A stretch of DNA of 64,000 nt from Alphaproteobacteria bacterium (GTDB lineage Bacteria > Pseudomonadota > Alphaproteobacteria > UBA8366 > Aestuariispiraceae), in assembly GCA_033344895.1 (NCBI GenBank), contig JAWPMN010000001.1, positions 310,001 to 374,000 of the forward strand, in the 5' to 3' direction. Each line of letters opens with the position of its first letter. Position 1 is the first letter of the stretch. This document shows, piece after piece, positions 1-9,504 of the stretch. The notes beneath the pieces are model-generated. The model did not search any database. It was not told the DNA's origin and saw only the letters and a program-made list of their open reading frames with translations. A program made the position numbers and the translations under genes.

Positions 1-473
1 CCGTGGAAGACCTGAAACGGGCAAAAGACGGTATCGCGGCCATCATGGATGTGGAACTGAACCTGCATGTCGGGTTCTGCCGGAAATGGGGCATTGATCC
101 GGCCGACCTGGAGAACCTTCCCGAAGACCCGGCCAACATGGCCTATACACGCTATGTCCTGGAATGCGGCATGGCGGGCGATCTTTTGGACCTTCACGTG
201 GCGCTGCTGCCCTGCATGCTGGGCTATGGCGAAATCGGTCCGGCACTGGATTCCGAAACGAAGGCACGGGGTGTCGACACGCCCTATGCCGACTGGATCG
301 CGATGTATGCCGGATCCGACTATCAGGACGCCTGTGCCGATGAACGCCGGTATATCGACCGCCTTGCAGGGCCCCAGCTGTCGGACACGCGCTTCGACGA
401 TCTGGCCCGGACCTTTCGCGACGCGACCCGGCTGGAAATCAAGTTCTGGCAGATGGGGCTGGACGCGGCCTGA
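1..473 (+). CDS. tenA: TenA family thiaminase II / aminopyrimidine hydrolase, 5' end outside window
   Basis: TenA enzymes hydrolyse aminopyrimidines (thiamine salvage) or thiamine itself in the cytoplasm. The visible 156 residues are the C-terminal two thirds of a TenA/PQQC-fold helical bundle. The active-site cysteine lies in LLPCMLGYGEIG (Cys about 71 of the visible part, with the following Tyr), and the family's late glutamate lies in RLEIKFWQM near the C-terminus. Family members are about 220 residues, so roughly 65 N-terminal residues lie to the left of the window. The GTG at position 3 is an internal codon, not the start. The gene converges on the DUF2062 gene with about 20 bp between the stops. 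Confidence 0.85.
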   Translation, partial: VEDLKRAKDGIAAIMDVELNLHVGFCRKWGIDPADLENLPEDPANMAYTRYVLECGMAGDLLDLHVALLPCMLGYGEIGPALDSETKARGVDTPYADWIAMYAGSDYQDACADERRYIDRLAGPQLSDTRFDDLARTFRDATRLEIKFWQMGLDAA

Positions 474-494
474 ACTCCGAAACGGGCGGCCCGG

Positions 495-1163
495 CTATTC
501 GGTCTGGGTCGCCCGCGCGCGTTCCTTGGCAGCGCGCTTGCGGGCTCGGCGGGCATGCCGCGCCAGCATCTGACGGCGCTGCCGCTCCCGCAACTTGGCG
601 AGAAACTTCAGGGTCAGGACATATCCCGCCCAGGTTCCGGCAACGGCCCAAGGGATGCAACCGACAAACAGCGGCACGCCCCAGGTTCGGAATATCTCGT
701 GCGTATAGACCCAAAGCGATTCGACGAAAGTCGCATCCTTCGACAGGACACTTTCCACATGGGCCTGAAAGACATCGAAGCCCAGATCGGTGCTGTCGCC
801 CATCATCAACCGCCCTGTCAGCAGGCAGAGATAGTAGTAGGCCGGGGCGGTCAGCACATTCGTCGGCCAGGTCCAGGCCAGCGCCACGATCAGATTGAAT
901 TTCCAACTGGGCTTCAGCCATTTGATGGCGGCCCAGAAAACAAGAATCATCGGCATCTGGATGCCGACCGTGGGCGTTAGTCCGAAGGCAAGCCCGATCG
1001 CCGTACCGCGCGCCGTCGGAACGCCGTTATGGCGCCCTCGCGCAATCGGAATAACCAACTTGTACTGCAGAAGGCGCGCCAGACCGGTCAGCCGCTTCTT
1101 GCCGTTCGGCTGGGCAGCTTCCGTTTCCGGCTCGCTTGGGGGCGGCGTTTCTGTCTCGGCCAT
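495..1163 (-). CDS. DUF2062 domain membrane protein
   Basis: A 222-residue protein with a Pro/Glu-rich N-terminus, three hydrophobic segments (about residues 52-82, 88-120 and 160-190) and a strongly basic, Arg/Ala-rich C-terminal tail. The stretch GTAIGLAFGLTPTVGIQMP is typical of DUF2062, a small inner-membrane family common in alphaproteobacteria whose function is unknown. The ATG at 1163 fits the family length. It is divergent from the FAD dehydrogenase gene. The family assignment is from recognition and no biochemical role is claimed. Confidence 0.8.
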   Translation of the reverse strand: MAETETPPPSEPETEAAQPNGKKRLTGLARLLQYKLVIPIARGRHNGVPTARGTAIGLAFGLTPTVGIQMPMILVFWAAIKWLKPSWKFNLIVALAWTWPTNVLTAPAYYYLCLLTGRLMMGDSTDLGFDVFQAHVESVLSKDATFVESLWVYTHEIFRTWGVPLFVGCIPWAVAGTWAGYVLTLKFLAKLRERQRRQMLARHARRARKRAAKERARATQTE

Positions 1164-1323
1164 GCCTTTTGCGTTTGACTATGCGGACCAATTTGGGCGC
1201 ACCATATCGCGTAATCGATGACAGGCAACGGTGTTATCGACGCACCGCGCTCTGATATCGTGGTCGGCGGCATCGCGCGGAAAACCGGCGCCGATCTTCG
1301 ATCGTGATCTCGCCCGATCGAAA

Positions 1324-1334
1324 TGGTATGACCT
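1324..1334. promoter_or_regulatory. Possible GntR-type operator upstream of the FAD dehydrogenase
   Basis: The sequence holds GGT-ATG-ACC inside AA-T-GGT-ATG-ACC-T-TT, symmetric except for one pair. It resembles the TGGTNNNACCA consensus of GntR/FadR-subfamily regulators such as LldR and PdhR, which often control lactate and glycolate oxidation. It lies about 42 bp before the ATG at 1376. The short half-sites make a chance match possible. Confidence 0.25.
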
Positions 1335-1375
1335 TTCCAGGTATCTCATACAGCGGAAATTTCCGGAGCAGCACC

Positions 1376-2773
1376 ATGGCCAGATCAGCAGAATCCAAGC
1401 ACGCGGCGAACCCCGGCATCGGCATCCTGCAGCAACGGTTCGGCGACCGTGCCTCCACCTCGGCGGCCGTGCGCGAACAGCACGGCCACGGCGAAGGCTG
1501 GTTTCCCGGCGCACCGCCGGACCTGGTGATCTTCGCCCATTCCACCGAGGAGGTGGCAGAAATCGCCAAGGTCTGTTCCGAGCACAAGATTCCGATGATC
1601 CCCTTCGGCACCGGCACGTCGCTTGAGGGCCATGTGGCGGCGCTGGAAGGCGGCGTGTCGATCGACGTTTCGCAGATGAATGCAGTGCTGGAAGTCAACA
1701 ATGAAGACCTGGATTGCCGCGTCCAGGCGGGTGTGACGCGCAAGCAGCTGAACGAATACCTGCGCGACACCGGCCTGTTCTTCCCGATTGATCCCGGGGC
1801 GGACGCGTCGCTGGGCGGCATGGCGTCGACCCGTGCTTCGGGGACCAACGCCGTGCGCTACGGCACCATGCGCGAAAATGTTCTGGGCCTGACGGTGGTC
1901 ATGGCCGACGGCCGCATCATCAAGACCGGCGGTCGGGCCCGTAAGTCCGCTGCGGGATACGATCTGACCCGGATTTTTGTCGGCGCCGAAGGCACGCTGG
2001 GCATCATCACCGAAGTGCAGCTGCGCCTGTACGGCATTCCGGAGGCCGTCACCTCCGCCGTTTGTCAGTACCCGGACCTGGAAAGCGCGGTGAACACCGT
2101 CATTCTGACGATCCAGTCGGGTATTCCGGTGGCCCGGATCGAGCTGCTGGACGATGTTCAGATGGGCGCCTGCATCGACTATTCGAAACTGGATGGGTTC
2201 GAACGGAAGGTGACCCTGTTCTTCGAGTTTCACGGCTCGGAGGCGTCCACGGCCGAACAGGCCGAACAGGTTCAGGCCCTGTCCGACGAATTTGGCGGCA
2301 GCGCCTTCCGGTGGACGAGTCAGGCGGAGGAGCGCACGAAACTGTGGGAGGCCCGTCACAACGCCTTCTATGCGGCCTGCGCCGCCGCGCCGGGCAAGAA
2401 GGGCATGGCGACCGATGCCTGCGTGCCGATTTCGAAACTGGCCGACTGCATTCTGGATACCAAGCGGGACATCCAGGATTCCGGCATCTATGCACCGATC
2501 GTCGGTCATGTCGGGGACGGCAACTATCATCTGTGCCTGATGTTTGACCCCGATGACGCGGACGAGTTGAAGCGCGCCAAGGATATGGTTGAGCGGCTGA
2601 ATCAGCGCGCCATCGCCTATGGCGGAACCTGTACCGGCGAACACGGCATCGGCTACGGCAAGAAGCATTTCCTGACCGCGGAACACGGTGAGGCGGTGGC
2701 CGTCATGCGTCAGTTGAAGCAGGCTTTCGATCCGGACAACCTGATGAACCCGGGAAAGATTCTGAGCGCCTGA
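1376..2773 (+). CDS. FAD-linked D-lactate dehydrogenase / glycolate oxidase GlcD-type
   Basis: A 465-residue flavoprotein of the PCMH/vanillyl-alcohol-oxidase fold that oxidises a 2-hydroxy acid, most likely D-lactate or glycolate, passing electrons to the respiratory chain. The FAD-binding half shows PFGTGTSLEGHV and later GAEGTLGIITEV. The C-terminal FAD-oxidase domain shows GHVGDGNYH and GTCTGEHGIGYGK, both conserved in D-lactate dehydrogenases (cytochrome). The ATG at 1376 is chosen over an upstream in-frame start at 1304 because GGAG at 1365-1368 sits seven bases before it. No GlcE or GlcF partner is adjacent, which favours the single-subunit D-lactate type. The 3' end overlaps the convergent MFS gene by 71 bp. 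Confidence 0.8.
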   Translation: MARSAESKHAANPGIGILQQRFGDRASTSAAVREQHGHGEGWFPGAPPDLVIFAHSTEEVAEIAKVCSEHKIPMIPFGTGTSLEGHVAALEGGVSIDVSQMNAVLEVNNEDLDCRVQAGVTRKQLNEYLRDTGLFFPIDPGADASLGGMASTRASGTNAVRYGTMRENVLGLTVVMADGRIIKTGGRARKSAAGYDLTRIFVGAEGTLGIITEVQLRLYGIPEAVTSAVCQYPDLESAVNTVILTIQSGIPVARIELLDDVQMGACIDYSKLDGFERKVTLFFEFHGSEASTAEQAEQVQALSDEFGGSAFRWTSQAEERTKLWEARHNAFYAACAAAPGKKGMATDACVPISKLADCILDTKRDIQDSGIYAPIVGHVGDGNYHLCLMFDPDDADELKRAKDMVERLNQRAIAYGGTCTGEHGIGYGKKHFLTAEHGEAVAVMRQLKQAFDPDNLMNPGKILSA

Positions 2774-3992
2774 TTGCGAAGACGGCCCGGTCGAGCCGCG
2801 CAAAAACAATTACACAGAGTGCTGCCACACCAGTCAGACCAGCCACCAGGAAGGCGACCGATGGCCAGCCGAATGTGGTCGCGAGGCCCCCGGCCAGCGG
2901 CGGCCCGACCAGCAGGCCGATATTGTTGCCCTGCATGATCAATCCCATGGTGGCCCCGACCAGCGATCCGCCGCCCGATCCCCCGGGCGCGAAACGTGGC
3001 GCGGCGTCAAAGAGGACGACCGGAACCACGCCACCGACCAACGCAAACAGAATGCAGAGGATCAAGGCCGGTAGCGCCGGCAGCGGCATCCAGAAGAAAA
3101 GACATCCCGTTACCGCCATTACGGCGAATCCGGCAATCAGGATATGCGCCGGCGGCGCAGTCCCCCTGAGCATCCTTCCACAGGCGAGGTTCCCGACAAT
3201 GCCGGACGCTATCGTCAGTCCGGCGACCGGTCCCGCAAGCTCAGGCCCCAAGGCCAGCCGCTCCGACAGGAGGGACGGAAGAAAGCCGAACACTGCAAAG
3301 AACAGGGCCGCGTAGATAGAGAATATTACAGCAAGCAGAAGGGGAGGCCCGGTCCGCAACGCGGCTGCAAGATCCGCCAGGATCGATCTCTCAATCCCCG
3401 GAACCTGAACCACGGCTGGTGGGCTGGGTATGGTCGCCGCCACAATTACCGCATAGGCACCGAGCAGCGCTGCATTGCCGAGCCACAGGTCGCGCCAGGA
3501 TATTGCCGACAGCAGCGGGGTCGCCGCCATGATCAGGGCGAGCCCGACCGGCATGAAGGTCGCCCACAGCGCCATCGCACCGTTCAACCGGCCCGGCGGC
3601 GCCAGACGAGCGATCATGGCCGGCGCAGCCACGACCACCGCCAGAAATCCAAGTCCCTCCAGAACCCTGGCCGCCAGCAGAACCGATTCCTCCGGCGCCA
3701 ATCCGCCGATCGCCGCCCCCAGTGCCTGCAAGACGAGGCCGGCAATCGCCATCCGACGGTCACCGATCCTGTCGACCGCCATTCCGATGGCGGCACCGCC
3801 CAGGGCGCCGATCAACGCAAAGACGGAAAGAATCATGGATGCCGTGCCAATATCCAGCATCAGATCTGCGCGGATTTCGTCCATTGCGGCCGTTGCCTTG
3901 CCGACCTGGATGGCGGACACCACGCCAGCGCCGACGATGACGGCAACCGCGCCCCATCCCCTGTGCGCGCCGCCCTGCTCCACTCGGTCCAT
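2703..3992 (-). CDS. MFS transporter
   Basis: A 429-residue major facilitator superfamily protein with about twelve hydrophobic segments and a short cytoplasmic N-terminus. The loop between TM2 and TM3 carries a family-like motif (GMAVDRIGDRRMAIAG). The overall pattern resembles the cyanate/nitroimidazole (CynX/NimT) branch, but the substrate cannot be read from sequence. The ATG at 3990-3992 overlaps the TGA of wrbA in the arrangement TGATG, so the two genes are translationally coupled in one transcript. The last 71 bp overlap the end of the convergent FAD dehydrogenase gene. Confidence 0.8.
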   Translation of the reverse strand: MDRVEQGGAHRGWGAVAVIVGAGVVSAIQVGKATAAMDEIRADLMLDIGTASMILSVFALIGALGGAAIGMAVDRIGDRRMAIAGLVLQALGAAIGGLAPEESVLLAARVLEGLGFLAVVVAAPAMIARLAPPGRLNGAMALWATFMPVGLALIMAATPLLSAISWRDLWLGNAALLGAYAVIVAATIPSPPAVVQVPGIERSILADLAAALRTGPPLLLAVIFSIYAALFFAVFGFLPSLLSERLALGPELAGPVAGLTIASGIVGNLACGRMLRGTAPPAHILIAGFAVMAVTGCLFFWMPLPALPALILCILFALVGGVVPVVLFDAAPRFAPGGSGGGSLVGATMGLIMQGNNIGLLVGPPLAGGLATTFGWPSVAFLVAGLTGVAALCVIVFARLDRAVFAIRRSESFPGSSGCPDRKPASTDA

Positions 3993-4627
3993 CAAGCCGC
4001 TTCCGGTTCGGGAAGGAACGACCCGGCGCGAAGCGCCGCGGCGACCCTGGCAATATGCCGGCCCTGAAAGAATGCGCCGTCCAGTTCGTTATCGCTGGGC
4101 CGCCGGTCTCCCCCCTGCCCGTCATCGGCCATCGTCGTCGCCCCGTAGGGCGAACCACCGGTGATTTCATCCATGCGGGATTGCCCCTTGAAGGTATAGG
4201 GCAGTCCAACCACCACCATGCCGAGATGCATCAGCACGATATGCGTCGACAGGATCGTGCTTTCCTGACCGCCATGCTGGCTGCCCGTCGAGGTGAAGAC
4301 CCCGCCCGCCTTTCCGACAAACCGATCCGAGAACCAAAGCCCGCCCATCTGATCGAAGAAGTTCTTCATCTGACTGGCCATGTTCCCGAACCGCGTCGGC
4401 GTGCCGAAGAGAATGGCGTCATACTCCGGCAGTTCATCGATCCGGCAGACCGGAACATCATCCTCGGTCACATAGCCGGCCTTTACCGCAACCTCGGGCG
4501 GCACGAGTTCAGGCACCCGGCGTAGGGCGACTTCGGCCCCTGCGTCCCGTGCACCATCGGCGGCATGTCGGGCCATCTGTGCGATGTGACCGTAGGAAGA
4601 ATAGTAAAGTACCAGGACACGGGTCAT
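3992..4627 (-). CDS. wrbA: NAD(P)H:quinone oxidoreductase, WrbA family
   Basis: A 211-residue flavodoxin-fold FMN protein that reduces quinones by two electrons, avoiding semiquinone radicals. The FMN phosphate loop is YYSSYGHI at residues 8-15. The family blocks GTPTRFGNM and FFDQMGGLW in the middle and [11 protein letters not shown] near the C-terminus are intact. The ATG at 4627 is preceded by a GGAGG ribosome-binding site, while an in-frame start 14 codons upstream is less good. The gene is divergent from a LysR regulator, which is therefore the likely controller, and is coupled to an MFS exporter. A quinone or electrophile stress role is an inference. Confidence 0.88.
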   Translation of the reverse strand: MTRVLVLYYSSYGHIAQMARHAADGARDAGAEVALRRVPELVPPEVAVKAGYVTEDDVPVCRIDELPEYDAILFGTPTRFGNMASQMKNFFDQMGGLWFSDRFVGKAGGVFTSTGSQHGGQESTILSTHIVLMHLGMVVVGLPYTFKGQSRMDEITGGSPYGATTMADDGQGGDRRPSDNELDGAFFQGRHIARVAAALRAGSFLPEPEAA

Positions 4628-4675
4628 TGAGTTGCCTCCGTTTGCGATGATCGACGGCATAGATGGCACTCAGTA

Positions 4676-4708
4676 TCAATCTATTGAACTGTTGTAATTT
4701 TGATCAAA
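4676..4708. promoter_or_regulatory. AT-rich divergent wrbA/LysR promoter with two palindromes
   Basis: The wrbA-LysR gap contains two small dyads in a markedly AT-rich patch: TCAAT-CT-ATTGA at 4676-4687 and TTTGATCAAA at 4699-4708. A third near-palindrome (ATCGAT-TTA-ATAGAT) runs up to the LysR start codon. Sites like these are what a LysR-type regulator would be expected to bind when controlling itself and the divergent gene. Confidence 0.4.
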
Positions 4709-4727
4709 TTGATCGATTTAATAGATC

Positions 4728-5648
4728 ATGTTGGATGCTCTCACCCTTGACCAGATCCGGGTCTTCGTCGCCGTGGCCGAGGCAGGCAGCTTCCGCCAGG
4801 GCGCCCGTCGGCTATCGCGCGTTCAATCCGCAATCAGTCACGCCATTGCCAATCTGGAGGCGGAACTGGGCGTCACCCTGTTTGACCGATCGGGACATAA
4901 ACCTGTCCTGACCCGCGCCGGCACCGCCCTGCTGGAGGATTCCCGCGCCATCCTGCTGAAAGCGGATTCCCTTCGAGCCAGGGCCAGGGGGCTTGGCGAA
5001 GGCGTCGAGCTCTCGCTCTCGCTTTGTGTCGACGTTCTGTATTCCCTTCCGGCGATTTCCGATGCGCTGTATCGGATGCGCGAGATGTACCCATCGGTCG
5101 CCATCCGCCTGGAAACCGCCGCACTGGGCGGACCGCTGACGTCGCTGCTGAACGGTCGCTGCCAGATCGCGATCACTGCCGGCGAAGAGTTTCGCGATCC
5201 CCATGTCACGCTTGAGGCGCTGCGCCCCGTTGTCTTTGTAGCCGTTGCCGCCCCGATGCACCCGCTGGCAAGGCGGGGGGCGGGCGTTTCCCTGGACGCG
5301 GCGGATCTGGTGGATCATCTGCAGATCGTCCAGGAGGACCCAACCGCCTGGTCGGAGGGGCGCGATATCGGGGTCCTGTCGCCTTCGACCTGGCGGGTTG
5401 CCGGACAGGATTCCAAACACGCGCTCATCCGGGCCGGTCTGGGGTGGGGGCGCCTGCCGCTCTGGGCAGCGGAGGAGGACCTGGAATCCGGCCGTCTGGT
5501 AAGGCTTAACGCAGTCGCTCTGGGACTGAATGGCGCGTCGATCATGGGGTGCTATCTGGCGCACCGCAACGATGCGCCGCTGGGCCCGGCCGCCCGCACG
5601 CTCCGTCAGATTCTCCTGACTAAGGATGACAGGGAGTCCGGCGGTTAA
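4728..5648 (+). CDS. LysR family transcriptional regulator
   Basis: A 306-residue LysR-type regulator. Residues about 5-64 form the winged helix-turn-helix (LDQIRVFVAVAEAGSFRQGA, then VQSAISHAIANLEAELG), followed by a linker helix and a periplasmic-binding-protein-like effector domain. It is divergent from wrbA with about 100 bp between the starts, the classic arrangement in which the regulator controls both genes. The inducer is unknown, but quinones or related electrophiles would fit the neighbour. Its stop overlaps the convergent smc stop by four bases. Confidence 0.88.
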   Translation: MLDALTLDQIRVFVAVAEAGSFRQGARRLSRVQSAISHAIANLEAELGVTLFDRSGHKPVLTRAGTALLEDSRAILLKADSLRARARGLGEGVELSLSLCVDVLYSLPAISDALYRMREMYPSVAIRLETAALGGPLTSLLNGRCQIAITAGEEFRDPHVTLEALRPVVFVAVAAPMHPLARRGAGVSLDAADLVDHLQIVQEDPTAWSEGRDIGVLSPSTWRVAGQDSKHALIRAGLGWGRLPLWAAEEDLESGRLVRLNAVALGLNGASIMGCYLAHRNDAPLGPAARTLRQILLTKDDRESGG

Positions 5649-8600
5649 CCCGCTTCCCGCATCCGTTCGGCCTGCCGCAGATCGACGGATACGAGCTGCG
5701 AAACGCCGCGTTCCGCCATGGTCACCCCGAACAGCCGGTCGACACGGGCCATGGTCATGCGGTGGTGGGTGACGACCAGGAAACGGGTCGTCCCGGCCTT
5801 GGCTATCTTGTCCAGCATCTGACAGAAGCGGTCGACATTCGTATCGTCCAGCGGCGCATCGACCTCGTCCAGCACACAGATCGGCGCGGGATTGGTCAGG
5901 AAGACACCGAACAGCAGCGCCAGCGCGGTCAGCGCCTGTTCTCCCCCGGACAGAAGCGACAGGATCTGCATCTTCTTGCCGGGCGGGCTCGCCATGATCT
6001 CCAGTCCGGCCTGAAGCGGATCGTCGGATTCCGTCAGTTTCAGATGCGCCTCTCCGCCACCGAACAGTTCGACGAACAACTGCCGGAAATGGGTGTCGAC
6101 TTCCTCGAAGGCGCGCAGCAGACGCTCCCGACCTTCGCGGTTCAGCGCATTGATTCCTTGGCGCAGCCGGCTGATCGCACCGATCAGGTCGTCGCGTTCC
6201 GTCTTCATCGACGCGATCTGTTCTTCCAGTTCCTGCGCTTCCTGTTCGGCGCGCAGGTTGACCGGTCCGATGTTGTCCCGCTCACGGCTTAACCGTTCGA
6301 TGCGCTGCTCGACATCGGCCTGATCGGGTAATTCGGCATCTTCCGACAGGCCGGACTGGGACAACGCCTCTTCCGGGGTGCATTCCAGTTTCTCGGCGAC
6401 CCGTTCCGTCACGGTCGCCATGGCCTGTTCGGCCTGCTCCACCTCCGCCTCGCGGCGCACGCGGGTTTCACGTGCCTCCGCCAGCGCCTGCTCGGCGGCC
6501 TTCAGCGCATGGTCCATATCGCGCTGGGCCAGTTCTGCCTCGGCCAGGCGGTCGGCCGCCGCCTTCCGCTCCTCTTCCAGTTCGGCAATCTTGCCCTGAA
6601 GGAAAGCCCGCTGCTCGGCGATCTCCGCCGGCCGTGCCTCCAGGGAGGTCAGTTCCCGCCCGGCCGCCAGATGCCGTTCCTTCAGATCGTTCTGCCGCCG
6701 TGCCGCCCCTTCGGAGCGTGCTGTCCAGGACTGCTCCTCGGCCAGGATCGCATTCAGCCGTTCGCCACGGGCCTTCGCTTCCCGTTCCAGCCGGTCATAG
6801 GTCGAGCGTTTCTCGACCTGCCGCGCACGCAGTTCGGCCAGTGCCGCGCGGGAAGACGACAGGCGTTCGCGCAGAATGTTGGCATCTTCCAGAACGGCGA
6901 CGGCCTTTTGCGCGGAGTCCACACGCTCGTTCGCGTCGGCCCTCTCGGTCTCGATCCGGTCCGTTTCCCCTTCCAGCGCCGCCAGACGGCTGCGGCTTTC
7001 GGAGACCTGCTGTTCCAACCGCGCCAGGGTCTTCCGTGCGGCACCGGCGGCGTCATAGGCATCCTGTTGCGCGCGGCGGGCCTCATTCGCCCGCGCGGCC
7101 GCCTCGGTGAGCGCTGCCGCAGCGGCCTCAGACGCGGCGCGCAAATCGTCCAGCTTGCCTTCCGCCTGCTCCTCGGCCTCGGCGACAAGCTTCTCAGCCG
7201 CGTCACGCGCGGCCGACAGGGATTGCTCCGCCGACTGCTTCGCATCCGCGATCTTGCTTTCCGCCTCTTCGCGAATGCGCGCCAGATCACTCTCGGCCCG
7301 TGCCAACGCCTCACTGACATCCGCGAGCCGATTGCGTTGTTCCAGGCGCTTCGCCGCTGCCGTCGCCGTTCCCGGCCGGATACGCAATCCGTCCCAGCGC
7401 CACAGTCCGCCATCCCGGCTGACCAGGCGCTGACCGACCGTCAGTTCCTTTTGCAGGCGTACCGCCGTTTCGGCATCCGCAACGACGCCGATCTGAGACA
7501 AGCGTCGGGACAGGGCGGCCGGGGCCCTCACTTCGTCGGCCAAAGACGTCACGCCATCCGGCAGTGCCGGCGCACCTTCCAGCGTGCCCAGATCGGTCCA
7601 GTGACGGGACGCCTCCTCATCCAGCGCTGCATCCAGATCATCGCCCAGGGCGGCGCCCAGAGCGGTCTCATAACCGGCCGCCACCTGAATTTCTTCCAGG
7701 ACCGGCGCGCCGCCATCGTCATCCTGGGCCAGAAGATCGCTCAGCGCCGCCTCTTCGGCCGCTAGGCGACCGCGCAGCCGATCCGCTTCCTCGACACTCT
7801 CCCGGGCAGACTTCTCCGCCGAAGCCACCTTGTCGCGCGCGTCCCGCTCGGCTGTGCTCAGGCTCTCGCGCGCCTGATTGCGCGCCGCATCAAGATCCCG
7901 CCGCAAAGCCTGATCGGCTTCGGCCAGCGCATTGCGCGTCTCGGTCGCTTTCGCCTCAGCGAGCGCACGGCCCTCCTCAGCGGTTTCCGCCGCCGTCCGG
8001 GCCGCGACAAGGGCCTGCTCCGCCGCGTCGACCGCTGCCCTGGCGCCCTCGACATCCCCGGCCTCTGCGATCCGCGCGTTCAGGGTCTCCGTCTCCGATG
8101 CGATGGCCGCCGAACGTTGCTCCAGCGCCGCGAGGCGTTTCCGGGCATCATCGATCTGGCGCGTCAGCGCGGCCCGTTGAGCCTCCACGGCGGCGACATG
8201 CTCATTCAACTCGTCCAGTTTCGCCTCTTCCCGGGCGACGGACTTGTCGGCTTCATCCCGTTCGGCACGCAGCTTTTCAGTCTCGGCCTTCTCGGACGCC
8301 TGGAGCTCCTGGATGCGCTTACGCTCCTGGCCGAGGCGTTCGAGCGCCTCAATCGCGTCGGATGCCAGCGTTTCCTCCCGCACCATGTCCGAGGAAATCT
8401 GATCCAGTCGCTTGCGCAGGTCCGCCAGTTGCTCGGTGATGCGTTCGCCTTCGGCTTCCAATTGCCGTTCGGCGATGACCTGCGACTGCAGGCGTGCCGC
8501 AGCCTCGGCTTCGGCCTCGCGCAGTTTCGGCATCTTGTCATGCGCATGGGCCTGCAGGTTGGCACCCTGTGCAGCCATCTGCGTGCGTTCGGTGACGACG

Positions 8601-9367
8601 GCCTGCGCCTCGTTCAGCTTCAGGCGCGCCGATTCCAGTTTCGCCGTTGCCTCCGTCCAGCGGAGGTGCAGCAGGATGGCCTCCTGCGCGCGCAGTTGCT
8701 CCGCGATGCGACGATAGCGGTTCGCCTGTCTCGCCTGCCTTTGCAGACCGCCGAACTGGCTCTCCAGGGCGCCGATGACGTCTTCCAGACGTTCCAGGTT
8801 GCTCTCGGCCGCCTTAAGGCGCAGTTCCGCCTCGTGGCGGCGAGAATGCAGTCCCCGGATTCCGGCGGCCTCCTCCAGAAGGGTTCGCCGATCCTGAGGC
8901 TTCGCACCGATCAGCGCACCGACCCGTCCCTGGCTGACAATGGCGGTCGAATTCGCGCCGGTCGCAAGATCCGCGAACAGCAGTTGGACGTCCCGGGCCC
9001 GGACCTCCTTGCCGTTGATTCGGTACGTCGATCCCTGGCCACGATCGATACGGCGCATGATTTCCAGCTCATCCGTATCGTTGAAGGCGGCAGGGGCCTT
9101 ACGTTCTGAATTGTCGAGATAAACGGTAACTTCCGCGCTGTTCCGCTGCGGCCGGCTGGACGATCCACCGAAGATGACGTCGTCCATCTCGCCGCCCCGC
9201 ATGCGCTTGGCCGAAGCCTCGCCCATGACCCAGCGCAGCGATTCGATGACATTGGATTTGCCGCAGCCGTTCGGGCCCACAACGCCTGTGATCCCGGACG
9301 AGATCATCAGCTCGACCGGGTCGACGAAGGACTTGAAACCGTGGACTTTCAGCTTCTTGAAATGCAC
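5645..9367 (-). CDS. smc: Chromosome segregation ATPase Smc
   Basis: A 1240-residue SMC protein, somewhat longer than the usual 1150-1190. The Walker A motif GPNGCGKS lies at residues 31-38. Two long Ala/Glu/Arg-rich coiled-coil arms flank a hinge around residues 555-680. The ATPase signature LLSGGEQALTALAL and the Walker B region CVLDEVDAPLDD lie near the C-terminus. Smc organises and compacts the nucleoid with ScpA and ScpB, which are not in this window. The start is GTG at 9367 (GTG CAT TTC AAG), which places the conserved FKSF motif at the normal distance from the N-terminus. It follows the DsbA-like gene on the same strand, a common alphaproteobacterial order. Confidence 0.95.
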   Translation of the reverse strand: MHFKKLKVHGFKSFVDPVELMISSGITGVVGPNGCGKSNVIESLRWVMGEASAKRMRGGEMDDVIFGGSSSRPQRNSAEVTVYLDNSERKAPAAFNDTDELEIMRRIDRGQGSTYRINGKEVRARDVQLLFADLATGANSTAIVSQGRVGALIGAKPQDRRTLLEEAAGIRGLHSRRHEAELRLKAAESNLERLEDVIGALESQFGGLQRQARQANRYRRIAEQLRAQEAILLHLRWTEATAKLESARLKLNEAQAVVTERTQMAAQGANLQAHAHDKMPKLREAEAEAAARLQSQVIAERQLEAEGERITEQLADLRKRLDQISSDMVREETLASDAIEALERLGQERKRIQELQASEKAETEKLRAERDEADKSVAREEAKLDELNEHVAAVEAQRAALTRQIDDARKRLAALEQRSAAIASETETLNARIAEAGDVEGARAAVDAAEQALVAARTAAETAEEGRALAEAKATETRNALAEADQALRRDLDAARNQARESLSTAERDARDKVASAEKSARESVEEADRLRGRLAAEEAALSDLLAQDDDGGAPVLEEIQVAAGYETALGAALGDDLDAALDEEASRHWTDLGTLEGAPALPDGVTSLADEVRAPAALSRRLSQIGVVADAETAVRLQKELTVGQRLVSRDGGLWRWDGLRIRPGTATAAAKRLEQRNRLADVSEALARAESDLARIREEAESKIADAKQSAEQSLSAARDAAEKLVAEAEEQAEGKLDDLRAASEAAAAALTEAAARANEARRAQQDAYDAAGAARKTLARLEQQVSESRSRLAALEGETDRIETERADANERVDSAQKAVAVLEDANILRERLSSSRAALAELRARQVEKRSTYDRLEREAKARGERLNAILAEEQSWTARSEGAARRQNDLKERHLAAGRELTSLEARPAEIAEQRAFLQGKIAELEEERKAAADRLAEAELAQRDMDHALKAAEQALAEARETRVRREAEVEQAEQAMATVTERVAEKLECTPEEALSQSGLSEDAELPDQADVEQRIERLSRERDNIGPVNLRAEQEAQELEEQIASMKTERDDLIGAISRLRQGINALNREGRERLLRAFEEVDTHFRQLFVELFGGGEAHLKLTESDDPLQAGLEIMASPPGKKMQILSLLSGGEQALTALALLFGVFLTNPAPICVLDEVDAPLDDTNVDRFCQMLDKIAKAGTTRFLVVTHHRMTMARVDRLFGVTMAERGVSQLVSVDLRQAERMREAG

Positions 9368-9504
9368 TGAGGCGCGGTCCGTAAAGCCTTAGACGACAAT
9401 CTGTGCCGGGCGCCGAATCGCGCCCAACAGGTAAGGCAATACGGATTCTCCGGGAAGAGTCGAGTCGTTCCCGGAGCCCGCTGGAATCGCGAAACGATTC
9501 GGCG

